Origin: Aeromonas sobria
GTDB lineage: Bacteria; Pseudomonadota; Gammaproteobacteria; Enterobacterales; Aeromonadaceae
Direction: 5' to 3'
DNA: 64,000 bases
NCBI RefSeq assembly: GCF_000820145.1
Contig: NZ_CDBW01000026.1
Coordinates: 26,545-90,544 of the forward strand
The notes under the pieces were generated by a model. The model made no database searches. It worked only from the letters and a program-made list of their open reading frames with translations, and was not told the origin of the DNA. Positions 1 through 8,173 of the stretch are shown here, in pieces (positions within the stretch are counted from its first letter, which is position 1; the number at the start of each line of letters is the position of its first letter). Both the position numbers and the translations under genes were made by a program.

Positions 1-1
1 C

Positions 2-502
2 TTCGCCATCAAGCAGGCGGAAGGGATGAACGAGGCCGAGATCCTGGCGATTCTGGGGGCCAAGTCCCGCGATAACTCCCGTACTCCGATGCAGTGGAGC
101 GCCGCGCCTAACGCCGGTTTTACGGCAGGCACTCCGTGGCTCACGCCTGCGGCCAACTACCCCGAGATCAATGCCGAGGCGGCGCTGGCCGACCAGAACT
201 CGGTGTTCTGGCACTATCGGGATTTGATTCGCCTGCGTAAGGATTACCCCATCTTCACGCAAGGGGATTATCAGGAGCTGCTGGCGGGGCATGAGAAAGT
301 CTGGGCCTATACCCGCAGTGCCAACGGCCAGACCCTGCTGGTGGTGAGCAACTTCTACGGCGAGCCGGTTGAATTTACCTTGCCTGCCGAGCTGCAAGCT
401 GCTGCAGGTCGGCTGCTGCTGGGTAACTACCCCGATAGCCCGGTCCCACCGCAATCGGGTATGCTGCGCCCTTATGAATCCCTGATCTGGCTGATGGAGT
501 AG
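2..502 (+). CDS. treC: Trehalose-6-phosphate hydrolase, C-terminal part
   Basis: Partial gene: the frame is open from the window edge and only the last ~166 residues are present. The fragment carries the GH13 motif RDNSRTPMQW typical of oligo-1,6-glucosidase and trehalose-6-phosphate hydrolase enzymes, followed by the short all-beta C-terminal domain that ends around LRPYESLIWL. TreC hydrolyses trehalose 6-phosphate made by the trehalose PTS into glucose and glucose 6-phosphate in the cytoplasm. The next gene starts 4 bases after the stop, so the two are probably one transcript. The substrate assignment is inferred; an oligo-1,6-glucosidase or sucrose-specific relative cannot be excluded from this fragment. 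Confidence 0.8.
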   Translation, partial: FAIKQAEGMNEAEILAILGAKSRDNSRTPMQWSAAPNAGFTAGTPWLTPAANYPEINAEAALADQNSVFWHYRDLIRLRKDYPIFTQGDYQELLAGHEKVWAYTRSANGQTLLVVSNFYGEPVEFTLPAELQAAAGRLLLGNYPDSPVPPQSGMLRPYESLIWLME

Positions 503-505
503 TGG

Positions 506-1117
506 ATGAGCGAGGTGATTACGAAGGCGGCGGCTGTGGTGCGTGGCCCCGAGTGGCAGAAGATGGTGGCGGGGGAGCCTTATGATGCGGGGGATCCCGC
601 GCTGGTTGCTGCACGCGAGCAGTGTCGTGCATTGCTGGGTGAACTGAACCGGGAGTCGACCAATTCCCCTGGGTGGGATGAGCGTCTCACGCGTTTGCTC
701 GGTAGCCGTGCTGAAAGCTGCTTTATTACCCCGCCATTTTTTTGCGACTACGGCACCAATATCCATGTGGGGAAGAATTTTTACGCCAACTTTAACTGCA
801 CCATCCTCGACGTGTGCGAGGTGCATATCGGTGACAACGTGCTGCTGGCGCCCGGGGTGCAGATCTACACTGCGGCTCACCCCGTTGCCGTCGCACCGCG
901 CATCAAGGGGGTGGAGTTTGGCAAGCCGGTGCGGATCGGTCACAACGTCTGGATCGGCGGCAGCACGGTGATTTGTCCCGGCGTCACTATCGGTGACAAC
1001 AGCGTGATTGGCGCAGGCTCGGTGGTGACCAAAGACGTGCCCGCCAATGTGGTGGCGGTAGGTAATCCCTGCAAGGTATTGCGGCCCATGACAGCAGAGG
1101 AGTTGATGGAGGGGTAA
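506..1117 (+). CDS. maa: Maltose/galactoside-type O-acetyltransferase (hexapeptide repeat)
   Basis: A 203-aa protein with an N-terminal maltose-acetyltransferase cap (residues ~5-60) and a left-handed beta-helix of hexapeptide repeats (from ~70, e.g. IGHNVWIGGSTVICPGVTIG). The catalytic histidine is expected in the TAAHPV segment. Members acetylate the 6-OH of maltose, galactosides or related sugars with acetyl-CoA, probably to detoxify non-metabolisable sugars. It starts 4 bases downstream of treC, which fits coupling to trehalose or glucoside use. A bidirectional terminator follows. The size matches LacA (203 aa) as well as Maa, so the exact sugar is unknown. Confidence 0.85.
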   Translation: MSEVITKAAAVVRGPEWQKMVAGEPYDAGDPALVAAREQCRALLGELNRESTNSPGWDERLTRLLGSRAESCFITPPFFCDYGTNIHVGKNFYANFNCTILDVCEVHIGDNVLLAPGVQIYTAAHPVAVAPRIKGVEFGKPVRIGHNVWIGGSTVICPGVTIGDNSVIGAGSVVTKDVPANVVAVGNPCKVLRPMTAEELMEG

Positions 1118-1174
1118 GCTACGGGGGGTTTAACCGAGATAATGGATGAAGTGGGTAAGTCACCCCCTCAAACG

Positions 1175-1206
1175 AAAAATGCCCCACCGGAAGGTGGGGC
1201 ATTTTT
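1175..1206. terminator. Bidirectional rho-independent terminator
   Basis: A perfect 8-bp stem GCCCCACC/GGTGGGGC (1181-1188 and 1193-1200) with a GGAA loop is flanked by an A-run on the left and a T-run on the right. It can terminate both the rightward treC-maa transcript and the leftward permease transcript. Confidence 0.9.
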
Positions 1207-1250
1207 ATAACAGCAACTAACGTGCTGGCGCGTGTTGATAGCCGCGAGTG

Positions 1251-2609
1251 TTAGATGGCCCAGCCACCGGCATAGAAGACCACCAGTGCCACGGCGATGA
1301 TGACGGTACCGACGTTGAGTTTCTTCCACTCGGCGGCAAACAGACGACCAACGACCAGCGCCACGAAGCCCAGCATGATACCGGTGACGATGTTGCAGGT
1401 GAGCACGATGAAGACGGCGCACAGCATACCGGCCAGCGCATCGACCGAGTCACTGAAGTCCAGCTTGGTGACGTTGCCCAGCATCAGCAGGCCGACGTAC
1501 ATCAGGGCTGGTGCGGTGGCGTAGGCCGGTACCAGATAGCTCAGTGGCGACAGGAAAATCATCATCAGGAACAGCACGCCGACCAGCGCCGCGGTCAGAC
1601 CGGTCTTGCCACCGGCGGCAGTGCCTGCGGCAGATTCGATGTAGACGGCCGCTGGAGCACCACCCACCACGCCAGCGACCATGCTGCTAACAGAGTCGGC
1701 TGTCAGGGCCTTGCCGCCGCTGATGATGTGGCCACGTTCATTGATGAGGCCCGCCTGACCGGCCACAGCACGGATGGTACCGGTAGCGTCAAATACGGCA
1801 GTCATCACCAGCGCCAGCACGGTGGGGATCACCACCGGATTGAGGGCGCCCAGCAGATCCATGCTGCCCACCAGCGAACCGTTGGTACCGGTCAGGCTCG
1901 GCATGGCGAAGAAGCCCTGCCAGGTCACTTGCGGATCAAAGATGAGACCGAGGATGGAGATGGCGATGATCACCATCAGGATACCGCCCGGCACCTTGCG
2001 ACGTTCCAGACCGAAGATGGCGGCCAGACCCAGCACCGTCATGATGACCGGGAAGGAGGTCACTTCACCCAGTTGAACCGGCAGACCGGCCCCTTCGTTC
2101 TTGATCACCATGCCGACGCCGTTGGTGGCGATCAGCAGCAGGAACAGACCGATACCTATGCCGGTGCCGTGGGCAATGCCGGAGGGGAGGTTATCGAGGA
2201 TCCACTGGCGCACGCCAGTGATGCTGATCAGGGTGAACAGCACACCCATCAGGAAGATGGCGCCGAGGGCGACAGGAATACTCAGTCCCTGACCGAGTAC
2301 CAGACTGAACGCGGTAAAGGCGGTGAGGGAGATGGCACAACCGATAGCCATCGGCAGCTTGGCCCACAGCCCCATCAGCAGGGAGCCGAAGGCGGCGATC
2401 AAACAGGTGGCCACAAAGACCGGGCCCTGCTCAAAACCGGCGGCACCCAGCATATTCGGCACAACTATGATGCTGTAGACCATGGCCAGGAAGGTGGTCA
2501 AACCGGCCAACAGTTCCTGGCGCACACTACTACCGCGCGCAGAAATGGAAAAATAAGAATCCAAAAAGCCACCGGTGGTGCCGTTGGCGGCCATATCTTG
2601 CTTTGCCAT
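1251..2609 (-). CDS. NCS2-family purine permease (adenine/guanine/hypoxanthine type)
   Basis: A 452-aa, very hydrophobic inner-membrane protein with the length and pattern of the AzgA/PurP/GhxP branch of NCS2 transporters (about 14 membrane spans). Recognisable family stretches are the N-terminal [27 protein letters not shown], split here by position near residues 30-56, the [13 protein letters not shown] segment near 265-278 and the TAAGGKTG segment near 330. It should import a purine base with protons. The ATG at 2607-2609 is preceded by an AGGAT ribosome-binding site. A near-consensus PurR box overlaps the leader, which supports a purine substrate. Which purine cannot be told from sequence alone. 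Confidence 0.88.
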   Translation of the reverse strand: MAKQDMAANGTTGGFLDSYFSISARGSSVRQELLAGLTTFLAMVYSIIVVPNMLGAAGFEQGPVFVATCLIAAFGSLLMGLWAKLPMAIGCAISLTAFTAFSLVLGQGLSIPVALGAIFLMGVLFTLISITGVRQWILDNLPSGIAHGTGIGIGLFLLLIATNGVGMVIKNEGAGLPVQLGEVTSFPVIMTVLGLAAIFGLERRKVPGGILMVIIAISILGLIFDPQVTWQGFFAMPSLTGTNGSLVGSMDLLGALNPVVIPTVLALVMTAVFDATGTIRAVAGQAGLINERGHIISGGKALTADSVSSMVAGVVGGAPAAVYIESAAGTAAGGKTGLTAALVGVLFLMMIFLSPLSYLVPAYATAPALMYVGLLMLGNVTKLDFSDSVDALAGMLCAVFIVLTCNIVTGIMLGFVALVVGRLFAAEWKKLNVGTVIIAVALVVFYAGGWAI

Positions 2610-2629
2610 AACTTATCCTAAAAGTGTGA

Positions 2630-2645
2630 AGGAAATCGTTTGCTT
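2630..2645. promoter_or_regulatory. PurR operator
   Basis: On the minus strand the site reads AAGCAAACGATTTCCT, matching 12 of 13 constrained positions of the E. coli PurR consensus ANGCAAACGTTTNCNT. It lies 21 bases upstream of the permease start codon, where bound PurR would block transcription when purines are plentiful. Confidence 0.65.
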
Positions 2646-2814
2646 TTGTGGCGCGCAAAATAGCAAGAATTCGCGGAAAATGCAGTGGGTAACCTGACTT
2701 TTTCATCAATATTTTGCATAAAGGGCCCATTCGGAGTTCAAGTGCAGACTCAAAAGGGAGGAAAGTCAGTGTGAAGTGTTTCTGAGGAGGGGAATAGGTG
2801 AGAAAAATGGAACA

Positions 2815-2843
2815 ACAAAAAACCCGCCTGAAGCGGGTTTTTT
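2815..2843 (-). terminator. Terminator of the cold-shock gene
   Basis: A 7-bp stem AACCCGC/GCGGGTT with a CTGAA loop sits about 60 bases downstream of the cold-shock gene stop. An A-run on the left supplies the U-tract for the leftward transcript, and a T-run on the right also allows rightward termination. Confidence 0.8.
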
Positions 2844-2903
2844 AAATTCTTGCTGAGCGATTAGCGAATGGCATTAGCCACAAGCAATATGCTCAAGCTT
2901 GAA

Positions 2904-3116
2904 TTACAGACCAACTACGTTGGCTGCAGCCGGGCCTTTCTGGCCTTGCTCGATGGTGAACTCAACGCGCTGACCTTCGTCCAGGGTTTTGAAGCTGGTG
3001 GACTGGATAGCGGAGAAGTGTACGAACACGTCTTTGCTGCCGTCAGCCGGGGAGATGAAGCCAAAACCTTTTTCAGCGTTGAAGAACTTAACGGTACCAG
3101 TCATTTTGTTAGACAT
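2904..3116 (-). CDS. CspA-family cold-shock protein
   Basis: A 70-aa single cold-shock (OB-fold) domain protein with RNP1-like GKGFGF-type (EKGFGFI) and RNP2 (DVFVHFSAI) motifs that bind single-stranded RNA or DNA, plus the usual ending [10 protein letters not shown]. It acts as an RNA chaperone that melts mRNA structure. The start MSNKMTG was chosen over an upstream in-frame ATG because AAGGAAAT lies 8 bases before it and it matches the family length. Sequence is closest in style to CspE/CspC/CspA; the paralogue cannot be assigned. Confidence 0.92.
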   Translation of the reverse strand: MSNKMTGTVKFFNAEKGFGFISPADGSKDVFVHFSAIQSTSFKTLDEGQRVEFTIEQGQKGPAAANVVGL

Positions 3117-3576
3117 AATAATTTCCTTAAATAGTATTTGAAATGCTACAAAATGTAGCAATCGGTGATTTTTCGTCAGCAATACGTATGGGGAGCACTA
3201 AAGAAGGAGAATTATTTTGTAAGAATTATCCTAGGATAACGCTTACACTAATCACTGCTTTACTAAAATGACTGCCTAACATAATCAGGTCTGAACTGCC
3301 GAACCATCGAGAGAGATTAAAACACGCTCTCATTGTTAAAGCAAACCTTATCTCTATATTAATTTTTTGTAACGAACGTGAGGTTGGTTGTTTTTTGGTA
3401 AAAGCTATTTATTTCAAGTGTATAGAATGTCCCATTTTAACGGGAACCGCTTCTAAGGAAGCTCGCTTGCGCTTTTTTGTATCACTAATGTAGCCAGGTT
3501 TGGCAGTAAAGATGACGCTCATGATCAGATTGAAATGCTTCACGCTTGTGGGCAGTGCGCGCTCGGGGCTATAAAT
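3117..3576. other. Cold-shock gene leader and intergenic region
   Basis: No convincing gene is present. The part next to the cold-shock gene is AT-rich and may contain a long 5' leader of the kind seen in cspA genes. A GC-rich hairpin-like stretch around 3440-3476, ending in CGCTTTTTT, resembles a rightward terminator but has no gene in front of it. Confidence 0.4.
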
Positions 3577-3616
3577 GAAAATGCCCGCTCAGCACCAAGT
3601 GCGAGCGGGCATTTTC
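3577..3616. terminator. Bidirectional terminator
   Basis: A long perfect stem, GAAAATGCCCGCTC at 3577-3590 pairing with GAGCGGGCATTTTC at 3603-3616, lies just downstream of the leftward small gene at 3630. Confidence 0.88.
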
Positions 3617-3629
3617 ACTAAGCAGGGAA

Positions 3630-3914
3630 TTAGCGTTTGCTGCGAAACTTGTTGCTGACTGAATCTATCCAGCTAAAGGTTTCTGGCAGTACCTGATTCT
3701 TGGCGCGCTCTTTTGCTTTCTCGCGAGCAAGCTTGGAGGCCGCTTTGGCTGCTTCGGCGCGATCTGCCACAATTTTCAGGCGACCCTCTTCACGGATTTT
3801 GTTCCGCTCTCCGTTGGTCAGCTGGTGGTCTGCATTGGCTTGCGCTTTCTGCAATAACAAGGCTATTTCAGCTTTTTCAGCCTCGGTCAGATCTTTCATT
3901 TCCAGCTTTTTCAC
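3630..3914 (-). CDS. Small charged protein of unknown function
   Basis: A 94-aa protein rich in Ala, Lys and Glu. The central part (ADRAEAAKAASKLAREKAKE) is predicted to be a continuous charged helix or coiled coil, and the C-terminus is basic (SNKFRSKR). There is no signal peptide and no recognised domain. A GTG at 3914 is preferred as start because GGAG lies 6 bases upstream, while the longer frame to 3968 has no ribosome-binding site. A strong terminator follows directly, so this is a monocistronic gene. Function is unknown. Confidence 0.7.
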   Translation of the reverse strand: MKKLEMKDLTEAEKAEIALLLQKAQANADHQLTNGERNKIREEGRLKIVADRAEAAKAASKLAREKAKERAKNQVLPETFSWIDSVSNKFRSKR

Positions 3915-4060
3915 AGCGCGCTCCTGCGGCAGGGGGGTTAGATACCCTAACACAGTTGTGCCGATCACTTCTTATGCAATCGGCATTCCAGCAGCAAAAA
4001 CACCAGTTAGAGCCAGGTTCCCGAGATTTCGCGGCAACTTTAGCGCTTGTTTACCGCATG

Positions 4061-4963
4061 TCAGGTGATGGCCAGTGGAGATAGCGCCATCTGCTCGTCT
4101 GGCTCGACATGGATCAACACAATGGCGTGAGGCAGTTGCTCTATGATCTCATGTTCGATGCGGTCACATATATCGTGAGCTTCACCAATAGTCATCTCGG
4201 TTGGCAGGGTGAGGTGAAAATCAATATGGCGACGACGACCAGCACGGCGGCTGCGCAAATCGTGAAAACCGCTGGCGGCAGGGCAACATTTAGTGATGAT
4301 GCGGCTGGTCGTCTCCAGCTCCTCGTGGCTCATGCTATGGTCGAGCAGGGGGTGGAAGGCTTCATTGAGCATGCCGATCGCCTCCCTGACAATAAAGATG
4401 GCGACAGCAATTGCCACCAGTGGATCGAGGATGGCGAGTGAGTGGCCAAACAGACTGGCCAGCCAGATACCGCCAAGACCGATGGCCACTCCGGCGGAGG
4501 TGAGAACATCGGCCTTCAGATGAAGTGCATCTGCAGCCAGCGCGACGGACTCCTCTTCTTTCGCCACCTTATATAAGTAGGCAGATACGCCACTGTTAAC
4601 TACCGCTGAAATCACCATGACAAGCACGCCCCAGCCGATACTTTCGATGGCTGCTGGGTGGATCAGTTTGTCGACCGCCTCGAAAATAATCCACCCTGCA
4701 GCCAGCAAGATCAGCAGGGCCTCTATAACACCAGAGACATTTTCAATTTTGTCGTGGCCATAAGGGTGGCGCTCATCGGGAGGAAGGTCTGACTTTTTCA
4801 CAGCGAACAGGGCGATCAGGGCCGCCACCAGATCCATCGCGGAGTGGATGGCTTCCGAGATGATACTGACCGAGCCACTGGCGATACCTGCCATTACCTT
4901 CATGATGATCAGGCTGATATTGGAGCAGACGGATACCATGGCTGCTCTGGTTTTTCTGTTCAT
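4061..4963 (-). CDS. Cation diffusion facilitator (FieF/YiiP-like metal efflux)
   Basis: A 300-aa inner-membrane protein with six predicted spans followed by a cytoplasmic metal-binding domain from about residue 215. Metal-site residues expected in transmembrane helices 2 and 5 are visible as HSAMD and HLKAD, and the family loop HPYGHDKIE is present. The C-terminal RHIDFHLTLP and HVEPDE stretches match the ferredoxin-like dimer domain. CDF proteins exchange cytoplasmic Zn2+, Fe2+, Cd2+ or Mn2+ for protons. The ATG has AGGAAG upstream. The metal specificity cannot be fixed from the sequence. Confidence 0.9.
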   Translation of the reverse strand: MNRKTRAAMVSVCSNISLIIMKVMAGIASGSVSIISEAIHSAMDLVAALIALFAVKKSDLPPDERHPYGHDKIENVSGVIEALLILLAAGWIIFEAVDKLIHPAAIESIGWGVLVMVISAVVNSGVSAYLYKVAKEEESVALAADALHLKADVLTSAGVAIGLGGIWLASLFGHSLAILDPLVAIAVAIFIVREAIGMLNEAFHPLLDHSMSHEELETTSRIITKCCPAASGFHDLRSRRAGRRRHIDFHLTLPTEMTIGEAHDICDRIEHEIIEQLPHAIVLIHVEPDEQMALSPLAIT

Positions 4964-5423
4964 GTCACAGCTTCCTGAATAAAAACGAATATTTCGGTGC
5001 GGCGCGCATTATATCTGGCTGACCGGAAATAACCTATTCGGTGTTGTAACCTGATGTTTCTGGTGATATTGCGAATGCTTATTAAAATGGTGGCCGCTTA
5101 AACAGAAATAAATAATGAGAGAGATTTATATTTATCCGTGAAAATATCTCGGAAGTGCTGCCTTAATATAAGCGTGACAACATTTAATAATGCAAATCAC
5201 TCTTTTTTGGTTTTTCGTATCGAGCCCATTAGGCTTGATGTTCCAAGGGACTGCTCGTAGCTATTTTTTGGTGAGAATGAGGCTGGATTCGGATACGAGT
5301 GGAGGGTATGCTGGTTCTGTTGATGGCCCCTGCCATCACACCAAGCGTACTGAAGTTGATGATTCGGATGGCATGCTGGATCCCTTGCGGCTCCAACTGT
5401 CTAGATAACATTTTTGGAGTTTG
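4964..5423. other. Intergenic region without a convincing gene
   Basis: AT-rich near 5040-5200. A short open frame at 5190-5408 and one on the opposite strand lack ribosome-binding sites and recognisable products, so neither is called. The region probably holds the promoters of the CDF gene (leftward) and of the small basic gene at 5427 (rightward). Confidence 0.4.
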
Positions 5424-5426
5424 ATG

Positions 5427-5549
5427 ATGAGTAACAAAGAACATCACAACGGCAAAGATGCCAAGAAAAAACCGCAGCTGTCACTGAAAGAGAAACGCGA
5501 AGCCAAACGTCAGAAAGCAGATCTGAAAAACGGCAGCGCAATGAAGTAA
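5427..5549 (+). CDS. Small basic protein (40 aa)
   Basis: A short gene beginning MSNKEHHNGKDAKKK and ending NGSAMK. It is extremely rich in lysine and has a predicted charged helix (LSLKEKREAKRQKADLK). GGAG lies 7 bases before the chosen ATG; a second ATG at 5424 would add one residue. A strong terminator follows 35 bases after the stop, which supports a real, separately transcribed gene. The composition suggests nucleic-acid or ribosome binding, but that is only inference. Confidence 0.65.
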   Translation: MSNKEHHNGKDAKKKPQLSLKEKREAKRQKADLKNGSAMK

Positions 5550-5583
5550 CGCTCCTCTACTGCTGTTCCTTCGGAGCCAGTAC

Positions 5584-5611
5584 AAAGCCAGCCCTTACCG
5601 GCTGGCTTTTA
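5584..5611 (+). terminator. Terminator
   Basis: Stem AGCCAGCC (5586-5593) pairing with GGCTGGCT (5600-5607) followed by TTT. It ends the rightward small-gene transcript and, with the AAA on its left, may also serve the leftward binding-protein gene. Confidence 0.8.
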
Positions 5612-5621
5612 TGTTTGTGGC

Positions 5622-6365
5622 TCACGGCGTGGCGCCGTAAGCCGCGAAAATCTGGCGATAGCGACCATCCTGGCGCATTGCCTCAAGGCGTTCATCAAAC
5701 AGGTTGCGGACATCGGTCGCACGGAAGGCAAAGTGATAGACGGTGGGTGGGAAGAGGTCCGCCTGCCTGACCTGATTGCGCTGGTAGCGCTCGCCAGTCT
5801 GGGCTGCGGCGATCAGCTGGTCCAGATAGTAGTAGAACACCCGCTCCTCCAGTACCACGGCATCGACCCTGCCGCGCATCAGCTGATGCACCTGCCCCTG
5901 CTGCTTGGCTACCTCCTCATAGTGGGGATTCTGGTTGGCCATGGTGGCGAACGCGCCCCCCAGAATGATCCTTGCCCGTTGAAAGGCGGTGACTCGCTTT
6001 GTATGCAGATCGTCCAGGGTGCTGATATGGGTGCTGCGCAGGGTGAAGATCCGGTTATGGAACGTAATGACGGGCCGGGTCAGAAAGTGGGGATCAACCA
6101 TGCCGGGTCTGACATTGATGATGGCATCCAGCTTTCCTGACTCGAACAGACGGAAGGTTCGCTCCAGCGGCAGAAATTCAAAGCTGGGCTCATAGGCGCT
6201 ACCGGCGAACGCCTCTTTCAGCAGATCCAGCTCGATGCCACGGTGAGCGTCTTTGATGACATAGGGGGGAATGGCAAAGCTGACCCCAACCTTGAGTGGC
6301 TTGGCCAGTAACTGGCCGGGCAACAAGCTGGCCAGCAGTAGCAATAAAGGGGTGATCAGCTGCAT
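5622..6365 (-). CDS. Periplasmic substrate-binding protein, family 3 (orphan)
   Basis: A 247-aa protein with a clear signal peptide (MQLITPLLLLLASLLPGQLLA, cleaved near residue 21) followed by a bacterial extracellular solute-binding family 3 fold, starting PLKVGVSFAIPPYVIKD. Family members bind polar amino acids or act as ligand sensors. The start at 6365 was chosen because AAAGG lies just upstream and the signal peptide begins there; the frame is open to 6434. No permease or ATPase gene is adjacent, so it may serve a distant transporter or a sensory role. The ligand is unknown. Confidence 0.75.
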   Translation of the reverse strand: MQLITPLLLLLASLLPGQLLAKPLKVGVSFAIPPYVIKDAHRGIELDLLKEAFAGSAYEPSFEFLPLERTFRLFESGKLDAIINVRPGMVDPHFLTRPVITFHNRIFTLRSTHISTLDDLHTKRVTAFQRARIILGGAFATMANQNPHYEEVAKQQGQVHQLMRGRVDAVVLEERVFYYYLDQLIAAAQTGERYQRNQVRQADLFPPTVYHFAFRATDVRNLFDERLEAMRQDGRYRQIFAAYGATP

Positions 6366-6473
6366 TACACCTTTCACAAAGCGCTCCTGTCGAGAATATC
6401 CATCACTGTAAGAGAGGCCGCCATAAAACGTCATATTCCTTTCTGGCTGACAGGTTCAGCCTTGAATACATAA

Positions 6474-6503
6474 AAAAAGACCCTGATTTATCAGGGCCTT
6501 TTC
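6474..6503 (-). terminator. Leftward terminator without an obvious gene
   Basis: The palindrome GGCCCTGATAAATCAGGGTC (read on the minus strand) is followed by a run of seven T. It would end a leftward transcript coming from about 6.5-7 kb, but no leftward gene survives there. It may be the original terminator of a gene displaced or deleted at the island's left edge. Confidence 0.65.
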
Positions 6504-7156
6504 AATATTTCTGTTCTTAAAAAGGAAGGGCAGGAACATTTCAGTGTAACTGCCACTGTGTGTGTGAGTTGGTTGAGTACAAGCCAAGTAACCACAGGTT
6601 CTATCCACCTTGCTATCTCACCCACACGTCCTTAAATCGCATTAAACCTATCATTAATGCAGTTCGTGTCAACATCTCATGCATTTACGATAAAAAAGTT
6701 TACACAATTTTTCGAACGTCTTTCTCTGCGTATAGAGGACATACTACACCAGTTCTGATGTCTCGGGGCTGTGAAGTTGCAATCCTTAACGGCAACTACC
6801 CCTCCCTCAACTGCATGCCACCCGATCTCTTGGTCTGCTACCAGGTGTGGGTCGAAGATACTGAGCTGAACCGAATAGCAAGTGAACGCATGAGAGAACG
6901 TCAGTGGAGCGCGGAATGACCTATGACTGTGTGGGTTGGAAAGTAACAGACTGCCGCTTGGTTTAACCCTACCGTGCAACAGCCGCTGTAATCACCCTAC
7001 TACACGTCTTCACCATCAGGTTTACATCAGAATGAAGTCATGGGCTGCTGGATTGGTACATGCTATCAGAGCTTTGTCGCCCATGGGGGAAAGCAATGAC
7101 AGTTCAAACAATAGTCAAGGGAAAAAATGAGTCCAGATGTTAGTTCTAATTGAATC
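6504..7156. other. Left edge of the accessory region, no supported gene
   Basis: Base composition changes from GC-rich chromosome to AT-rich DNA across this stretch. A rightward frame at 6560-6919 ends in plausible protein-like sequence (WVEDTELNRIASERMRERQW) but lacks a ribosome-binding site and any recognised domain. It may be a relic. No tRNA or clear direct repeat matching the right end near 46.9 kb could be found by eye. Confidence 0.35.
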
Positions 7157-7252
7157 TTGATGAAGTTCAAAACCTGGAAACAGAAATATATATTTTTTTA
7201 CGAAAATATTGTAGTAGATCTTTTTCTATTCAGCCTTGCGAGAGATTTGCTA

Positions 7253-8173
7253 ATGCTAGAAGGAAATCAAGAGTCCATCGAATTGATAAGGGCCTTATAC
7301 CCAAATTTCGAAATAACGGGTGTACCTAAGGCATCTGGTCAAAGGGCTGTATACTTTGGCATTTTTACTGGTCGTTCAGATATTGAACCTGAAAATTGTG
7401 ATAAGTGGGGAGAGGTTGTTCTTAAAATGTCGAGTGTGACATCAAGAACAACTATCTCATACATGGAAAAAGAAGTTGAGGTTCTTAATCAAATCCGAAG
7501 TCCATCATTTCCTCGATTATTTTTTCATGAAGCAATCACTCTCCACCCAGAAACTGAGGAACCACTGAATCCGATTAAGTTCGTGAGTATAGAGCAAAGA
7601 ATGAATGCTCAGCCATTAACGAATTTAATGAGTGGCTATAATAATGAGCCAGCAGTTATCTCATTTTTAGAAAAAATACTTATTGCAATGGATTGCTTAT
7701 GGGGCCATCCACAAAAATTAGTACATAGGGACTTAAAACCAGACAACATTTTAGTTAAAGATGATGGTTCTCTTGTCATTATAGATCTTGGTCTATTACG
7801 GCAAGAAGGCTCTGCTGGTGTAACTTATAGCTTCTGTGATTTTGGCCCCTGTACGCCTGCCTATGCGAGCCCTGAGCAAGCTAAAAATGCAAAGAGAGAT
7901 ATCTCATTCAAGAGTGATCTATTTTCTATCGGCATTATTTGTTACCAGATGCTAACTGGACAGCACCCATTTATGGTTTCTGATGGCACAAACTATAATG
8001 ATGAAATATTAGAGCGAGTATGCAGCCACACTCCTGATGCTTTACATACAAAGGGTGTTGATAGAGATTTATCAAATATAATTGAGAAAATGATGAGCAA
8101 GGAGCCATATCTGAGATATCGTGTTCCAAGTAAAATCATCAATGAATTGAATGCAATTAAGGAGCGGATATGA
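7253..8173 (+). CDS. Serine/threonine protein kinase
   Basis: A 306-aa Hanks-type kinase. It has a degenerate glycine-rich loop (residues ~23-36), the ATP lysine in VVLKMSS (K58), a helix-C glutamate in YMEKEVE, the catalytic loop HRDLKPDN (158-165), a DLG in place of DFG (178-180) and a TPAYASPEQ activation/APE segment (~201-209). It should be an active cytoplasmic Ser/Thr kinase. No transmembrane or sensor domain is present. The start MLEGNQ is preferred because GAGAGA lies upstream; the frame extends back to 7157 with an odd hydrophobic stretch and no ribosome-binding site. The stop overlaps the next start (ATGA), so the next product is translationally coupled and is its likely partner or substrate. 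Confidence 0.85.
   Translation: MLEGNQESIELIRALYPNFEITGVPKASGQRAVYFGIFTGRSDIEPENCDKWGEVVLKMSSVTSRTTISYMEKEVEVLNQIRSPSFPRLFFHEAITLHPETEEPLNPIKFVSIEQRMNAQPLTNLMSGYNNEPAVISFLEKILIAMDCLWGHPQKLVHRDLKPDNILVKDDGSLVIIDLGLLRQEGSAGVTYSFCDFGPCTPAYASPEQAKNAKRDISFKSDLFSIGIICYQMLTGQHPFMVSDGTNYNDEILERVCSHTPDALHTKGVDRDLSNIIEKMMSKEPYLRYRVPSKIINELNAIKERI

Noticed and set aside
1248..2621. A 457-aa rightward open frame covering the permease gene
   Set aside because: It is the antisense shadow of the NCS2 permease. Its His/Gln/Asp-rich low-complexity translation is typical of reversed membrane-protein codons, and the minus-strand gene has clear family motifs and a PurR box.
5190..5408. A 72-aa rightward frame and an overlapping leftward one
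   Set aside because: Both lack ribosome-binding sites and recognisable sequence, and they overlap each other on opposite strands in an intergenic region.
6560..6919. A 119-aa rightward frame at the island's left edge
   Set aside because: There is no ribosome-binding site, no recognised domain and a mixed composition. It may be a relic, so it is mentioned only as part of a gene-poor region.
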